From Gammaproteobacteria bacterium (GTDB lineage: Bacteria; Pseudomonadota; Gammaproteobacteria; Pseudomonadales; Cellvibrionaceae), in contig JAGKWY010000013.1 of the NCBI GenBank assembly GCA_021151625.1, positions 1 to 41,141 on the forward strand: a stretch of DNA of 41,141 nucleotides, given 5' to 3'. Each line of letters opens with the position of its first letter. Position 1 is the stretch's first letter. The notes beneath the pieces are model-generated. The model searched no databases and was not told the origin of the DNA. It saw only the letters and a list, made by a program, of their open reading frames with translations. The position numbers were made by a program, and so were the translations under genes. Below, in pieces: positions 16,154-23,366 of the stretch.

Positions 16154-16203
16154 TTGCTTAAATTGTGTTAATATCGCCATTTAAGCAATTTAATTGCTTA
16201 AAT
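16154..16203. promoter_or_regulatory. Lrp-type operator cluster, three half-sites
   Basis: TTGCTTAAAT (16154-16163), ATTTAAGCAA (16179-16188) and TTGCTTAAAT (16194-16203). The last two form a perfect 10-bp-arm palindrome with a 5-base centre. Placed between leuA and the Lrp/AsnC gene, these are likely binding sites for that regulator, controlling itself and possibly leuA. Confidence 0.6.
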
Positions 16204-16319
16204 TGTTTTATTATAGATGTTTAATATCACTATACTCATTGAAACAGAATAGCTCCACCCTTAAGGACAGGAAAAAGCTCCTCCCCCTTGGAGAGAGTAG
16301 GTGGGGTTTAGGAGAGACT

Positions 16320-16784
16320 ATGGAACTCGATAAATACGACCGTTTGATACTTGAGACCTTGCAGCACAATGGCCGCATCTCCAATCAGGAATTGGCCGAC
16401 AGCATCAGCTTGTCGCCTTCCCCTTGCCTGCGCCGGGTGCGCGCATTGGAAGAATCCGGGTTGATCGACGGTTATGTCGCGCTGCTCAATGCGCGCAAGC
16501 TTGGATTGACGCTGGTGTCATTTATCCAGATCAGTATGGATAAGCACACCCCCGACCGTTTCGATGTGTTTGAAAAGACCATCGAGGCTTATCCCGAAGT
16601 GTTGGAATGTCATTTGATTACCGGGCAGTCGGCTGACTATCTATTAAAAGTAATCGTCAAAGATATGGATGCTTTCCAACAATTCCTGCTGCAAAAACTC
16701 ACCCGTATTGAAGGAGTAAGCGGGGTACATTCATCGTTTGTGTTGAAGTCGCCGGTGGATAAAACGGCGCTGCCGGTGGGATAA
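16320..16784 (+). CDS. Lrp/AsnC family transcriptional regulator
   Basis: 154-residue feast/famine regulator. The N-terminal winged helix is MELDKYDRLILETLQHNGRI, then NQELADSISLSPSPCLRRVRALEESGLIDGY. The C-terminal RAM ligand domain includes HLITGQSADYLLKVIVKDMDAFQQFL and GVSGVHSSFVLK. The start at 16320 is chosen because AGGAGA lies just upstream and the family begins at this point. The frame is open further up but encodes nothing typical. Adjacent leuA and the palindromic repeats upstream suggest control of amino-acid genes and of itself. The effector is unknown. Confidence 0.93.
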   Translation: MELDKYDRLILETLQHNGRISNQELADSISLSPSPCLRRVRALEESGLIDGYVALLNARKLGLTLVSFIQISMDKHTPDRFDVFEKTIEAYPEVLECHLITGQSADYLLKVIVKDMDAFQQFLLQKLTRIEGVSGVHSSFVLKSPVDKTALPVG

Positions 16785-16786
16785 AA

Positions 16787-16816
16787 AAACCCATGAACGA
16801 AAAAGTTCATGGGTTT
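16787..16816. terminator. Terminator between the Lrp-type gene and the AIM24 operon
   Basis: Twelve-bp perfect arms AAACCCATGAAC / GTTCATGGGTTT with a GAAAAA loop, immediately after the Lrp-type stop. A-runs and T-runs on both sides allow use by both converging units. Confidence 0.8.
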
Positions 16817-16857
16817 CTTGAACAACTCATTTATTCATGTTTGTTGTACGAAACTAA

Positions 16858-17913
16858 TTAACCCTTTGACTGTACCGGCCTAAAGAAATCTGCCCAGGAA
16901 ACAAACGCCTGCGCGTTGCGGGTTTGAATCCAGACTTTGCCTTTGCCGCGGAAACGACAGACGAAACCTTCGCCGGAGAAGAACAGGGATTTATAACCAC
17001 CGACGCGGGTGATTTCGTAATCCATGCCATCGGTAAAAGCGACTATGTTGCCGGTGTCTACCACATAATCCTCTTCTACATCGATTTCAATAATCGCGCC
17101 GTAAGAGTTAAACCACAAATCGCCTTTGCCGCTCGCGCGAATTAAAAAGAAACTCTCACCAGAGAAAAAACCTTTGAGCATACCCTGCCATTTGGTTTCC
17201 AGTTCTACTCCCATAGTGGCAGCGACAAACGCCGAGTTTTGCAAAAAGATGGTTTGGCCATCCATGTATTGATGAATCAAATCACCGGGTGTGCCGGGTG
17301 CGATTCCAATTTCACCTGCACCTTTCGCTGCTTTGAATTCGTTGACGAAAATATTTTCGCCCGTCAGGAAGCGACCCAAACCACCTTTTAATTTGGTTTT
17401 CATTTCCAGGTGAGTATCCATGGTTGCCATGGCTGAAGCTTCTACTTTCAAAGTCTCATTGGCAGGAATTTGCACCGTTAAAAAACCATAATCGGGACGA
17501 CCTTCGATTTTGTATTCCCAGCCGCGGAATTTTTCCGGTTGTTCTTGTTTAACTGCAGGTGTTGTTACCGGCGCGGTTGTTCTCGCGGCGATTTCTATTT
17601 TTTGTGCAGTCTCTTTTTCTGGCACGCTTTCATTTTCTGATACAGAGTCGCTGTTATCCATTGGCACCAGTGCAAGTTCTACAATGGGTTTTACATCACA
17701 CAGGAAGCCTGCTTTCTCGATCGCCGCTTTAAATTTTTGCGCGGTAGCTTCATCCACATTGTTTTTTACAGTTACCGGAAAACTGGCCAACATCTGCTGT
17801 GCTTTTTCTGCGCTGATTTTAAACAGCTGCGCAAAATTGGCGGTAGCCGTTGCTAAATCTACACCCGCTGCCAACTGCCCGTTGAGTTGTACTTTAAATT
17901 GATTTTCCATCAT
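16858..17913 (-). CDS. AIM24 family protein with extra N-terminal domain
   Basis: 351-residue protein in two parts. Residues 1-80 (FKVQLNGQLAAGVDLATATANF, then LFKISAEKAQQML and ATAQKFKAAIEKAGFLCDV) form a small alpha/beta domain often seen fused to bacterial sensing or membrane proteins. After a Glu/Thr-rich linker, residues 130-350 are an AIM24 (PF01987/TIGR00266) beta-roll with EASAMATMDTHLEMKTKLKGGLGRF, FVNEF and a final SLFFSGEGFVCRFRGKGKVWIQTRN. The family is cytoplasmic and its function is unsettled. It is the last gene of an operon of three AIM24 proteins behind an M48 peptidase. AAGGAG precedes two adjacent ATGs (17913, 17910), and either could be used. Confidence 0.87.
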   Translation of the reverse strand: MMENQFKVQLNGQLAAGVDLATATANFAQLFKISAEKAQQMLASFPVTVKNNVDEATAQKFKAAIEKAGFLCDVKPIVELALVPMDNSDSVSENESVPEKETAQKIEIAARTTAPVTTPAVKQEQPEKFRGWEYKIEGRPDYGFLTVQIPANETLKVEASAMATMDTHLEMKTKLKGGLGRFLTGENIFVNEFKAAKGAGEIGIAPGTPGDLIHQYMDGQTIFLQNSAFVAATMGVELETKWQGMLKGFFSGESFFLIRASGKGDLWFNSYGAIIEIDVEEDYVVDTGNIVAFTDGMDYEITRVGGYKSLFFSGEGFVCRFRGKGKVWIQTRNAQAFVSWADFFRPVQSKG

Positions 17914-17921
17914 GCAGCTCC

Positions 17922-18605
17922 TTAGGCTTTGCGTACACGCAGGTCGGGCGTTAATGAACCGCCAAAATTATTGGCGTTGTGCGACTGACACCAGACAGTG
18001 CCCTTGCCTTTAAATTTACACACCAAACCCTCGCCACCCAGAATGGATTGCAACCAACTTTTTCCCGCTTTGGTAATAGAGAAATCCAACGTTTCGTTAA
18101 AGGCGACTATATGGCCCGAATCCACAATATATTCGCCATCCACTTCGATGGGATAAATAGCGCCGAAACTGGACAGCACCACTTTGCCGCGCCCCTTGAG
18201 GTTGAGCCAAAAAACGCTTTCACCGGAGAACAGTGATTTAAACCCTTGCCAACCCATATCCATATCGATGCTTTCCTCGCACGCGAGAAAAGAACCACTT
18301 TGCACGATCAGGTTTTCGTTATCCAATTCCACACACAGCATATCGCCGGCGAGGTTACTGCCCAACCATATTTCACCGGCTTTGCCTTGCGGATCAAAAT
18401 GGTTGAGAAAAAAAGATTCACCGGAGAGCATGCGCTTGGCCGCTTTTAAAATGCCGCCGGAATTTTTCTTATGGGTGCTGGTAGTGATATTCATATGGCC
18501 GCTCATGGCGATCATGGAACCGGCTTCTGCCGTACAAGTCTCACCTGCAGCCAAGGTAATTTTGGCAGCGGTGTTGCCAGGTTGATTTACAAATTCAATT
18601 TTCAT
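17922..18605 (-). CDS. AIM24 family protein
   Basis: 227-residue single-domain AIM24/TIGR00266 protein: MKIEFVNQPGNTAAKITLAAGETCTAEAGSMIAMSGHM at the start, GESFFLNHFDP, LAGDMLCVELDNENLIVQSGSFLACEESIDMD, and ILGGEGLVCKFKGKGTVWCQSHN near the end. The repeated short beta strands with G-E-S/G-L motifs are typical of the family. It is a clear paralogue of both neighbours, 10 bases from the next gene on one side and 8 on the other, so co-translated. No transmembrane segment. Function unknown. Confidence 0.87.
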   Translation of the reverse strand: MKIEFVNQPGNTAAKITLAAGETCTAEAGSMIAMSGHMNITTSTHKKNSGGILKAAKRMLSGESFFLNHFDPQGKAGEIWLGSNLAGDMLCVELDNENLIVQSGSFLACEESIDMDMGWQGFKSLFSGESVFWLNLKGRGKVVLSSFGAIYPIEVDGEYIVDSGHIVAFNETLDFSITKAGKSWLQSILGGEGLVCKFKGKGTVWCQSHNANNFGGSLTPDLRVRKA

Positions 18606-18615
18606 GCCGGGCTCC

Positions 18616-19278
18616 TTACCAGAACTTGGGATTCAACCAGCCAGTCAAGCCGGTGATGCTGCGCGATTGAATAATAATTTTGCCTTTGCCTTCTACGCGC
18701 GTAACCAAACCCTCGCCGCCGAAGAAGCTGGAAAAAATTCCACCGGCCAATTGCAGTTTTAATTTAATACCCGGCTCATAGGCCACCAGGTGACTGGTAT
18801 CCACAATATATTCGCCGTCGATTTCACGTTCCAGCAAGGCACCATAGGCGCCGTAAAATAAATCGCCGCTGCCACTGGCTTTCAAACGGAATAAACCTTC
18901 GCGTGCAATAAACGAAACAAAACCAGCCCATTCCAACGTCAATTTCACATCTGCTGTACAAGCCACAAAAGCACCTGGCTGCAAATATATTTCATCGTTA
19001 TCCATGGTGCGCTGGCGAATTTCTCCCGGCGTGCCCTGCACCAGGGTCATACGGCGCGGTTGTTGGGTGTTATTGCTGAAGTGATTGATAAACAGGGATT
19101 CACCGCCGAGGTATTTGCGTAGCAGCCCTTTAAAAAATCCGCCGTTTAATTTTGCGGTTAAATCCAGCTCGGCATCCATGCTCGACATAGCATCTGACTC
19201 GCTGATAATGGTTTCGCCTGGTTCCAGCTCCACCTCAATATAGGAAAAGGCTTGCGAGCCTTTAAGCTCAGTTTTCAT
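18616..19278 (-). CDS. AIM24 family protein
   Basis: 220-residue AIM24/TIGR00266 protein beginning MKTELKGSQAFSYIEVELEPGETIISESDAMSSMDAELDL, with GESLFINHFSNN in the middle and FFGGEGLVTRVEGKGKIIIQSRS near the end, the same signature as the two downstream genes. Its ATG lies 11 bases inside the end of the M48 peptidase gene, so translation is coupled. The three paralogues have clearly diverged, which suggests a hetero-oligomer or distinct roles rather than a recent duplication (inference). Confidence 0.87.
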   Translation of the reverse strand: MKTELKGSQAFSYIEVELEPGETIISESDAMSSMDAELDLTAKLNGGFFKGLLRKYLGGESLFINHFSNNTQQPRRMTLVQGTPGEIRQRTMDNDEIYLQPGAFVACTADVKLTLEWAGFVSFIAREGLFRLKASGSGDLFYGAYGALLEREIDGEYIVDTSHLVAYEPGIKLKLQLAGGIFSSFFGGEGLVTRVEGKGKIIIQSRSITGLTGWLNPKFW

Positions 19279-20461
19279 CTTGTGATTCTCCCTGGGTATT
19301 TGTTACAAAAATTTTTGTTGCGGTTTGCAGCTCCTCAAAAGCCGCTTGTAAATTCTGATACTCAATGTGCTGTGCATTTTCCTGCGCGAGTTGTTGCAAT
19401 TGCTTGATGCGATCTTCACTGGCGGGATGAGTCGATAAAAATTGCAGTGCTTGTTTAGCCAGCTCCTGGTTTTCCTTATCCAATACTTTGTCCATTTGCT
19501 TTTTCTCTTCGTCGATCATCTTCTCGAAAAAGCTCGCCAAACCGGATGGATTAATTTTTGCTTTTTGCAAGAGTGCAAAACCTTTTACATCTGCATCAGT
19601 TTCAAAACCGCGTGAATAACTTTGGTTAAGCAATAAGGGCGCGGCACTGCCAAGTACAGCAAGTAAACCTGAAGCATCACCAAATACCGCGCTGGCAATC
19701 AAATAAATTCCGCTCGCGCCAATCATATTGCGCAGGCCGTGTTGCTGCTCCACGTGCTGAATTTCATGGGCCAGTACGCCGAGCAGTTCTTCGGCGGAAT
19801 CGGCGCGCAAAATTAATTCCGAGTGAATCACCACCTGCCCGCCCGGCAAGGCAAAGGCATTGAGACTGCCTTCATTCACAATATTAAAGTGATATTGGTA
19901 GCGGCTGTGATCGAGCGCGTTCACCAGCGGATCAACTAATGGCTTAAGCAAACGCTCGGCTTCTTTATCATCAAGCAGTTGTTTGCCAAATTGATACTGC
20001 GCCATGGCGGATTTGCTCAGCGATTGCTCCCACTCCACCGGAATTTTTTTGGCGATCAGGCCAGTAAAAAAATCCATGCGCAGCACAATCAATAAGGGCA
20101 CGGCGACTATCAGGGTCGCCACTGTGGCCAATAGCCCCCATCCCAACCAATGTTTGTTGCGCGCGCCGGTTAGTAATTTGGAAACGCCAGGCAACCGATG
20201 CAGATGCGCGTCTTTCAGTACGCTGCGATCACTAGTGTAAAAACTCCAGCCATTTAGCAGCGGATGTTCAAAATAAACCAGGCGATTACTGGCTCCGCCA
20301 AGGCTGACTTGCAAACCATCCAACGGCAAACGCAAGCGCTGCTCCTGGATACTGAATTCAATGCCCGCCGAGTTGATGGTCATACTGCCCGATGCTTTAC
20401 CCTTGGGCAGCCGGGTGTGAAACCCCATACAGTCATAATGGGTGTGAGTGAAATCTTGCAC
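19268..20461 (-). CDS. M48 family membrane zinc metallopeptidase
   Basis: 397-residue Ste24/HtpX/BepA-like metallopeptidase. Zinc motif HEIQH (His232, Glu233, His236) and the third ligand Glu287 in FETDADVKG are all present, so it should be active. A membrane segment lies at about residues 107-127, after a cytoplasmic N-terminal beta domain of about 100 residues of the kind seen in M48 proteins with a PH-like front part. THPASEDRIKQL near the C-terminus is typical of M48B/C. The start at 20461 is GTG, preceded by AAGGAAAGGG. It is the first gene of the AIM24 operon. Possible roles are membrane-protein quality control with AIM24 proteins as partners or substrates (inference). Confidence 0.9.
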   Translation of the reverse strand: MQDFTHTHYDCMGFHTRLPKGKASGSMTINSAGIEFSIQEQRLRLPLDGLQVSLGGASNRLVYFEHPLLNGWSFYTSDRSVLKDAHLHRLPGVSKLLTGARNKHWLGWGLLATVATLIVAVPLLIVLRMDFFTGLIAKKIPVEWEQSLSKSAMAQYQFGKQLLDDKEAERLLKPLVDPLVNALDHSRYQYHFNIVNEGSLNAFALPGGQVVIHSELILRADSAEELLGVLAHEIQHVEQQHGLRNMIGASGIYLIASAVFGDASGLLAVLGSAAPLLLNQSYSRGFETDADVKGFALLQKAKINPSGLASFFEKMIDEEKKQMDKVLDKENQELAKQALQFLSTHPASEDRIKQLQQLAQENAQHIEYQNLQAAFEELQTATKIFVTNTQGESQDEN

Positions 20462-20592
20462 CTTTGTTATCCCTTTCCTTTATTTGATTTATGCGCCAAA
20501 ACAGTTGCTTATGCTCGGTTATTTTACCGGGCAATGTAAATCCCTAACGAATGACAAGGCTTATTTATATCACCATCGCCACAGAACAAAAC

Positions 20593-20626
20593 TTGTTCAA
20601 TATGCACATATCACTTATGATAAGTG
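20593..20626 (+). promoter_or_regulatory. Promoter and operator of the Xre-RES operon
   Basis: -35 TTGTTC (20593-20598), 17-base spacer, -10 TATGAT (20616-20621). A perfect palindrome CACTTAT-G-ATAAGTG (20612-20626) covers the -10, with an outer ATGCAC / GTGCAT pair around it. Binding there would block polymerase, fitting antitoxin autoregulation. Confidence 0.7.
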
Positions 20627-20661
20627 CATAGTGAACATTTAGCCGTTTATGAGGGGAAACC

Positions 20662-21033
20662 ATGTCAGCCCTTGCGCACAACAATCCCAACCCGGCCGCC
20701 GTGCTCGCCAAGGCAGTATTGAATGCCGCCGATCAACTCGGGTTAAAGCAAGCCGAGCTTGCCGCTGTGTTGGGCATTCACCGCACAGCTATTAGCCGGC
20801 TCAAGCAAAACCCCGCACTCGACCCCAAATCCAAACAGGGCGAATTGGCGTTATTGCTGATCCGTATCGCCCGCGCGCTCTTTGCACTGACTGGCGGCGA
20901 TAAAGACTGGATCAAACACTTTATGCACAGCCAAAACCAGGTAACGGGCGGCATCCCGGCCAAGCAAATGGAAACTATCCAGGGCCTGATGCAAGTACTG
21001 AATTTTGTGGATGCCCTGCGCGGTAAAATTTAA
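20662..21033 (+). CDS. Xre/MbcA/ParS family antitoxin
   Basis: 123-residue antitoxin. An Xre-like helix-turn-helix (LGLKQAELAAVLGIHRTAISRLKQNP, about residues 24-50) is followed by the DUF2384 toxin-binding domain (ALLLIRIARALFALTGGDKDWIKHFMHSQNQVTGGIPAKQM). GAGGGG lies just before the ATG. The partner RES-domain toxin begins five bases after its stop. It is predicted to bind the palindrome overlapping its own promoter and to neutralise the toxin by blocking its NAD+ pocket, as established for other RES-Xre pairs. Confidence 0.93.
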   Translation: MSALAHNNPNPAAVLAKAVLNAADQLGLKQAELAAVLGIHRTAISRLKQNPALDPKSKQGELALLLIRIARALFALTGGDKDWIKHFMHSQNQVTGGIPAKQMETIQGLMQVLNFVDALRGKI

Positions 21034-21038
21034 TCACT

Positions 21039-21791
21039 ATGCTGATTTGGGACGCCTGCGAAGGAGCGACACAACTACAAACAATTTCCGGCACTGCCTG
21101 GCGACTGGTGGAAAGCCAGGAGCAAATCGCCACCCTGGGTTATGTGGATACCCTGGAAGAACAGGCGCTTTTGGAAGAATTGCTGGATTCGGTAAAACCG
21201 CCCTATCCCGCTAATAGCGATGGTTACCACTACCTGCTCAAAACCCCTTTTCGCTACCCACCCTTACGCTGGGGCTCGCGCTTCGGGCGCATCCATGAGC
21301 CGGGCATTTTTTACGCCGGCGGCAGCACCAAAACCACGCTCGCAGAATCAGCCTTTTACCGGTTTGTATTTTGGTATTCGATGGATGCTTCGCCCATCAA
21401 AAACACCATCACTTCTGCCCACACTTTGTTTTGCGTGAACTATGCAAGCCAGCTGGGCGTGCGCTTGCAAGCTCCACCCTTTGACCAATTCCACCCACAG
21501 CTCACCCACCCGCAGGATTATTCCGCCACCCAACAATTGGGCAGTGCCATGCGGGCAGCCAAGGTAGAAGTCTTCGAATACCAATCCGCGCGCGACCCAC
21601 AGCAGGGTTACTGCGTGGGCTTATTTGTCCCCGCCGCACTTGCGCAAAAGAAGCCGTCCGATATGACCCAATGGCTATGCGAGCTGGGCGCCAACGAAGT
21701 CGCCTTCAAGCAAGTGGGGCAAAAAGAGATTATTCGCTTCCCGCTCGACCACTTTTTAGTTGATGGTCACTTGCCTATGCCGGCGGCCTGA
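21039..21791 (+). CDS. RES-domain toxin (NAD+-degrading)
   Basis: 250-residue RES toxin. RES toxins structurally resemble ADP-ribosyltransferases and deplete cellular NAD+. The core signature is visible: GTAWRLV near the front, RWGSRFGRIHEPGIFYAGGS with the conserved Arg and Tyr, and TTLAESAFYRFVF with the conserved Glu. The end runs EIIRFPLDHFLV. Length is at the long end for the family (about 150-250). It is co-transcribed with the Xre antitoxin. No frameshift or lost signature residue is seen, so the system should be intact. The next gene, TetR, has its own promoter. Confidence 0.93.
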   Translation: MLIWDACEGATQLQTISGTAWRLVESQEQIATLGYVDTLEEQALLEELLDSVKPPYPANSDGYHYLLKTPFRYPPLRWGSRFGRIHEPGIFYAGGSTKTTLAESAFYRFVFWYSMDASPIKNTITSAHTLFCVNYASQLGVRLQAPPFDQFHPQLTHPQDYSATQQLGSAMRAAKVEVFEYQSARDPQQGYCVGLFVPAALAQKKPSDMTQWLCELGANEVAFKQVGQKEIIRFPLDHFLVDGHLPMPAA

Positions 21792-21813
21792 TTCCCCAAG
21801 CCAGATTTAACGC

Positions 21814-21875
21814 CTGACCAAAACCGCTAAAACCCGTATCATAGAAGCAATTGTATTTACTAGACGACTGGTCTA
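21814..21875 (+). promoter_or_regulatory. tetR promoter and TetR operator 1
   Basis: -35 CTGACC (21814-21819), 17-base spacer, -10 TATCAT (21837-21842). The operator TAGACGACTGGTCTA (21861-21875) lies just downstream of the expected start and ends two bases before the ATG. It matches operator 2 at 22518 in 14 of 15 positions. No Shine-Dalgarno fits between. Confidence 0.7.
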
Positions 21876-21877
21876 CT

Positions 21878-22459
21878 ATGACTGACAACACCAAAGACAA
21901 GCTAATCGATACCGCTGTAGCCTTGTTTGCCCTCAAGGGATTTAACAACACCGGGATTGCCGAGATTCTCACCCAGGTCGGTGTGCCTAAGGGCTCTTTC
22001 TATCATTACTTCAAAAGTAAGGAAGATCTGGGGCTGGCGGTAATCGACCATTACGGCGATATGCTCTGCAAGGGTTTGGCAACCAGTTTGCAAACTGGCC
22101 AGGGTGCACCCCTTGTGCGCTTGCGCCAGTATTTTGATGAGGTACTGGCTTACTTTGGCGAACACTTTGGCCGTTGTAACTGCCTGTTGGGTAATCTCGG
22201 TCAGGAGCTGGCGCTGCAGTCAGATAGCATGCGCATGGCAATTGGCCGGCACTATCTGCGAGTTGAAGTGCTGATTGCTGATTGCCTGGCGGAAGCAAAA
22301 GCCAATGGTGAACTGGCCAGCAGTGCCGATGAAACCCTGTTGGCGCGCCAGTTATTCGCCGCCTGGGAAGGCTGCTTGATCCGCGCCAAGCTGGCGCAAA
22401 GTACCCAACCGCTGCAGGAATTATTAGAGCTGTATTTTGGTCAGGTATTAAAACCCTGA
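21878..22459 (+). CDS. TetR family repressor, AcuR/NemR-like
   Basis: 193-residue repressor. The start at 21878 is chosen because MTDNTKDKLIDTAVALFALKGF is the usual TetR opening. A frame from a TTG at 21851 would cross the operator. The helix-turn-helix is TGIAEILTQVGVPKGSFYHYFKSKEDLG. The ligand domain has GRCNCLLGNLGQELALQSD, the Cys-x-Cys and GNLGQE pattern of NemR/AcuR relatives, whose cysteines sense electrophiles or unsaturated aldehydes. It therefore probably controls itself and the downstream SDR oxidoreductase, each preceded by the same operator. Inducer unknown. Confidence 0.92.
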   Translation: MTDNTKDKLIDTAVALFALKGFNNTGIAEILTQVGVPKGSFYHYFKSKEDLGLAVIDHYGDMLCKGLATSLQTGQGAPLVRLRQYFDEVLAYFGEHFGRCNCLLGNLGQELALQSDSMRMAIGRHYLRVEVLIADCLAEAKANGELASSADETLLARQLFAAWEGCLIRAKLAQSTQPLQELLELYFGQVLKP

Positions 22460-22477
22460 CCGGGTTTTAATACCTGA
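22441..22477. repeat. 16-bp-arm inverted repeat over the tetR stop codon
   Basis: TCAGGTATTAAAACCC (22441-22456) and its exact complement at 22462-22477, five-base loop including the TGA stop. It would form a strong mRNA hairpin at the end of the gene. A second small hairpin with T-run follows at 22486. Confidence 0.75.
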
Positions 22478-22485
22478 TGAAGTCG

Positions 22486-22505
22486 GAGCCACAAGGCTCT
22501 TTTTT
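22486..22505 (+). terminator. Terminator after tetR
   Basis: GAGCC (22486-22490), ACAA loop, GGCTC (22495-22499) and six T. It sits just before operator 2, so the SDR gene needs its own promoter. Confidence 0.75.
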
Positions 22506-22517
22506 AGCTTTACCAAC

Positions 22518-22532
22518 TAGACGACCGGTCTA
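22518..22532 (+). promoter_or_regulatory. TetR operator 2, before the SDR gene
   Basis: TAGACGACCGGTCTA; with flanks, both operators share ACTAGACGACYGGTCTACTA. It lies between a possible -35 (TTTACC, 22510-22515) and -10-like ACTAAA, so repressor binding would block transcription. Confidence 0.72.
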
Positions 22533-22557
22533 CTAAAAACAAAGGAGTAATAAGTCG

Positions 22558-23307
22558 ATGACAATTGAATGGCAAAACAAGGTGGCGTTAGTCACCGGAG
22601 CTAACCGGGGTATTGGTCTGGCCCTGGTAGTAGCCTTAATCGCACGCGGTGCAAAACGGGTCTACGTTACTGGACGAGATGCACAGGCCATAGAGACAAC
22701 GGTCAAGACTTTATTGCCAGGCTCGACTGAATTGATTCCTATCACGCTGAATGTGACCTCGGCTGCGGACATAACCAGAGTACAGGCCCAAATCGGTGAA
22801 TTGGATTTGTTGATCAACAATGCGGGTATAGCCCTGGCGAGCGGATTTATTCAGGACACCAGCGATAGCATCGCCCAACAGGAAATGGCTACCCACTATT
22901 TTGGCCCGCTCAAACTAACCCACGCACTCTTGCCATCTCTGCGTCGCTCGCCCGCGGCGGCCATCATCAATATCAGCTCTATTGCCGGTATTGCCAATAT
23001 GCCGGTACTTGGCCCCTATTCCGCTGCAAAGGCCGCGCTTCACTCCTTAACCCAAGGATTGCGCGCCGAGTTGCAGCGCGAGGGAATATTTGTGCAAGGT
23101 GTTTATCCGGGACCAGTGGCAACACGCTTATCGGAAGGTTATGACGCACCCAAACCACAACCGGCGGAAGTGGCTGCGATTATTTTGGGGAGCCTGGAAC
23201 AGAAAATCGAAGATGTATTTCCCGATGCCCTGTCCCAACACTGGTATCAAACATTTAAAAGTGAACCCAAACAACTGGAGCGCGAGTACGCGGCCTGGCT
23301 TGGTTAA
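22558..23307 (+). CDS. SDR family NAD(P)-dependent oxidoreductase
   Basis: 249-residue short-chain dehydrogenase/reductase. The Rossmann motif is VTGANRGIG (residues about 12-20), with NNAGIA in the middle. Catalytic Ser lies in NISSIAG and Tyr/Lys in YSAAKAALHS. The conserved PGPVAT follows. The Arg in the VTGRD segment after beta2 suggests NADP(H) preference (inference). AAAGGAG precedes the ATG by 10 bases. Being under the same operator as a NemR/AcuR-like repressor, it probably reduces a reactive carbonyl compound, but the substrate cannot be read from sequence. Confidence 0.92.
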   Translation: MTIEWQNKVALVTGANRGIGLALVVALIARGAKRVYVTGRDAQAIETTVKTLLPGSTELIPITLNVTSAADITRVQAQIGELDLLINNAGIALASGFIQDTSDSIAQQEMATHYFGPLKLTHALLPSLRRSPAAAIINISSIAGIANMPVLGPYSAAKAALHSLTQGLRAELQREGIFVQGVYPGPVATRLSEGYDAPKPQPAEVAAIILGSLEQKIEDVFPDALSQHWYQTFKSEPKQLEREYAAWLG

Positions 23308-23366
23308 TAGTCCTTCACGCTCAACAGGGACGTTGAGTTTCTAGCAATTAAAAAACAGTTAACTTA

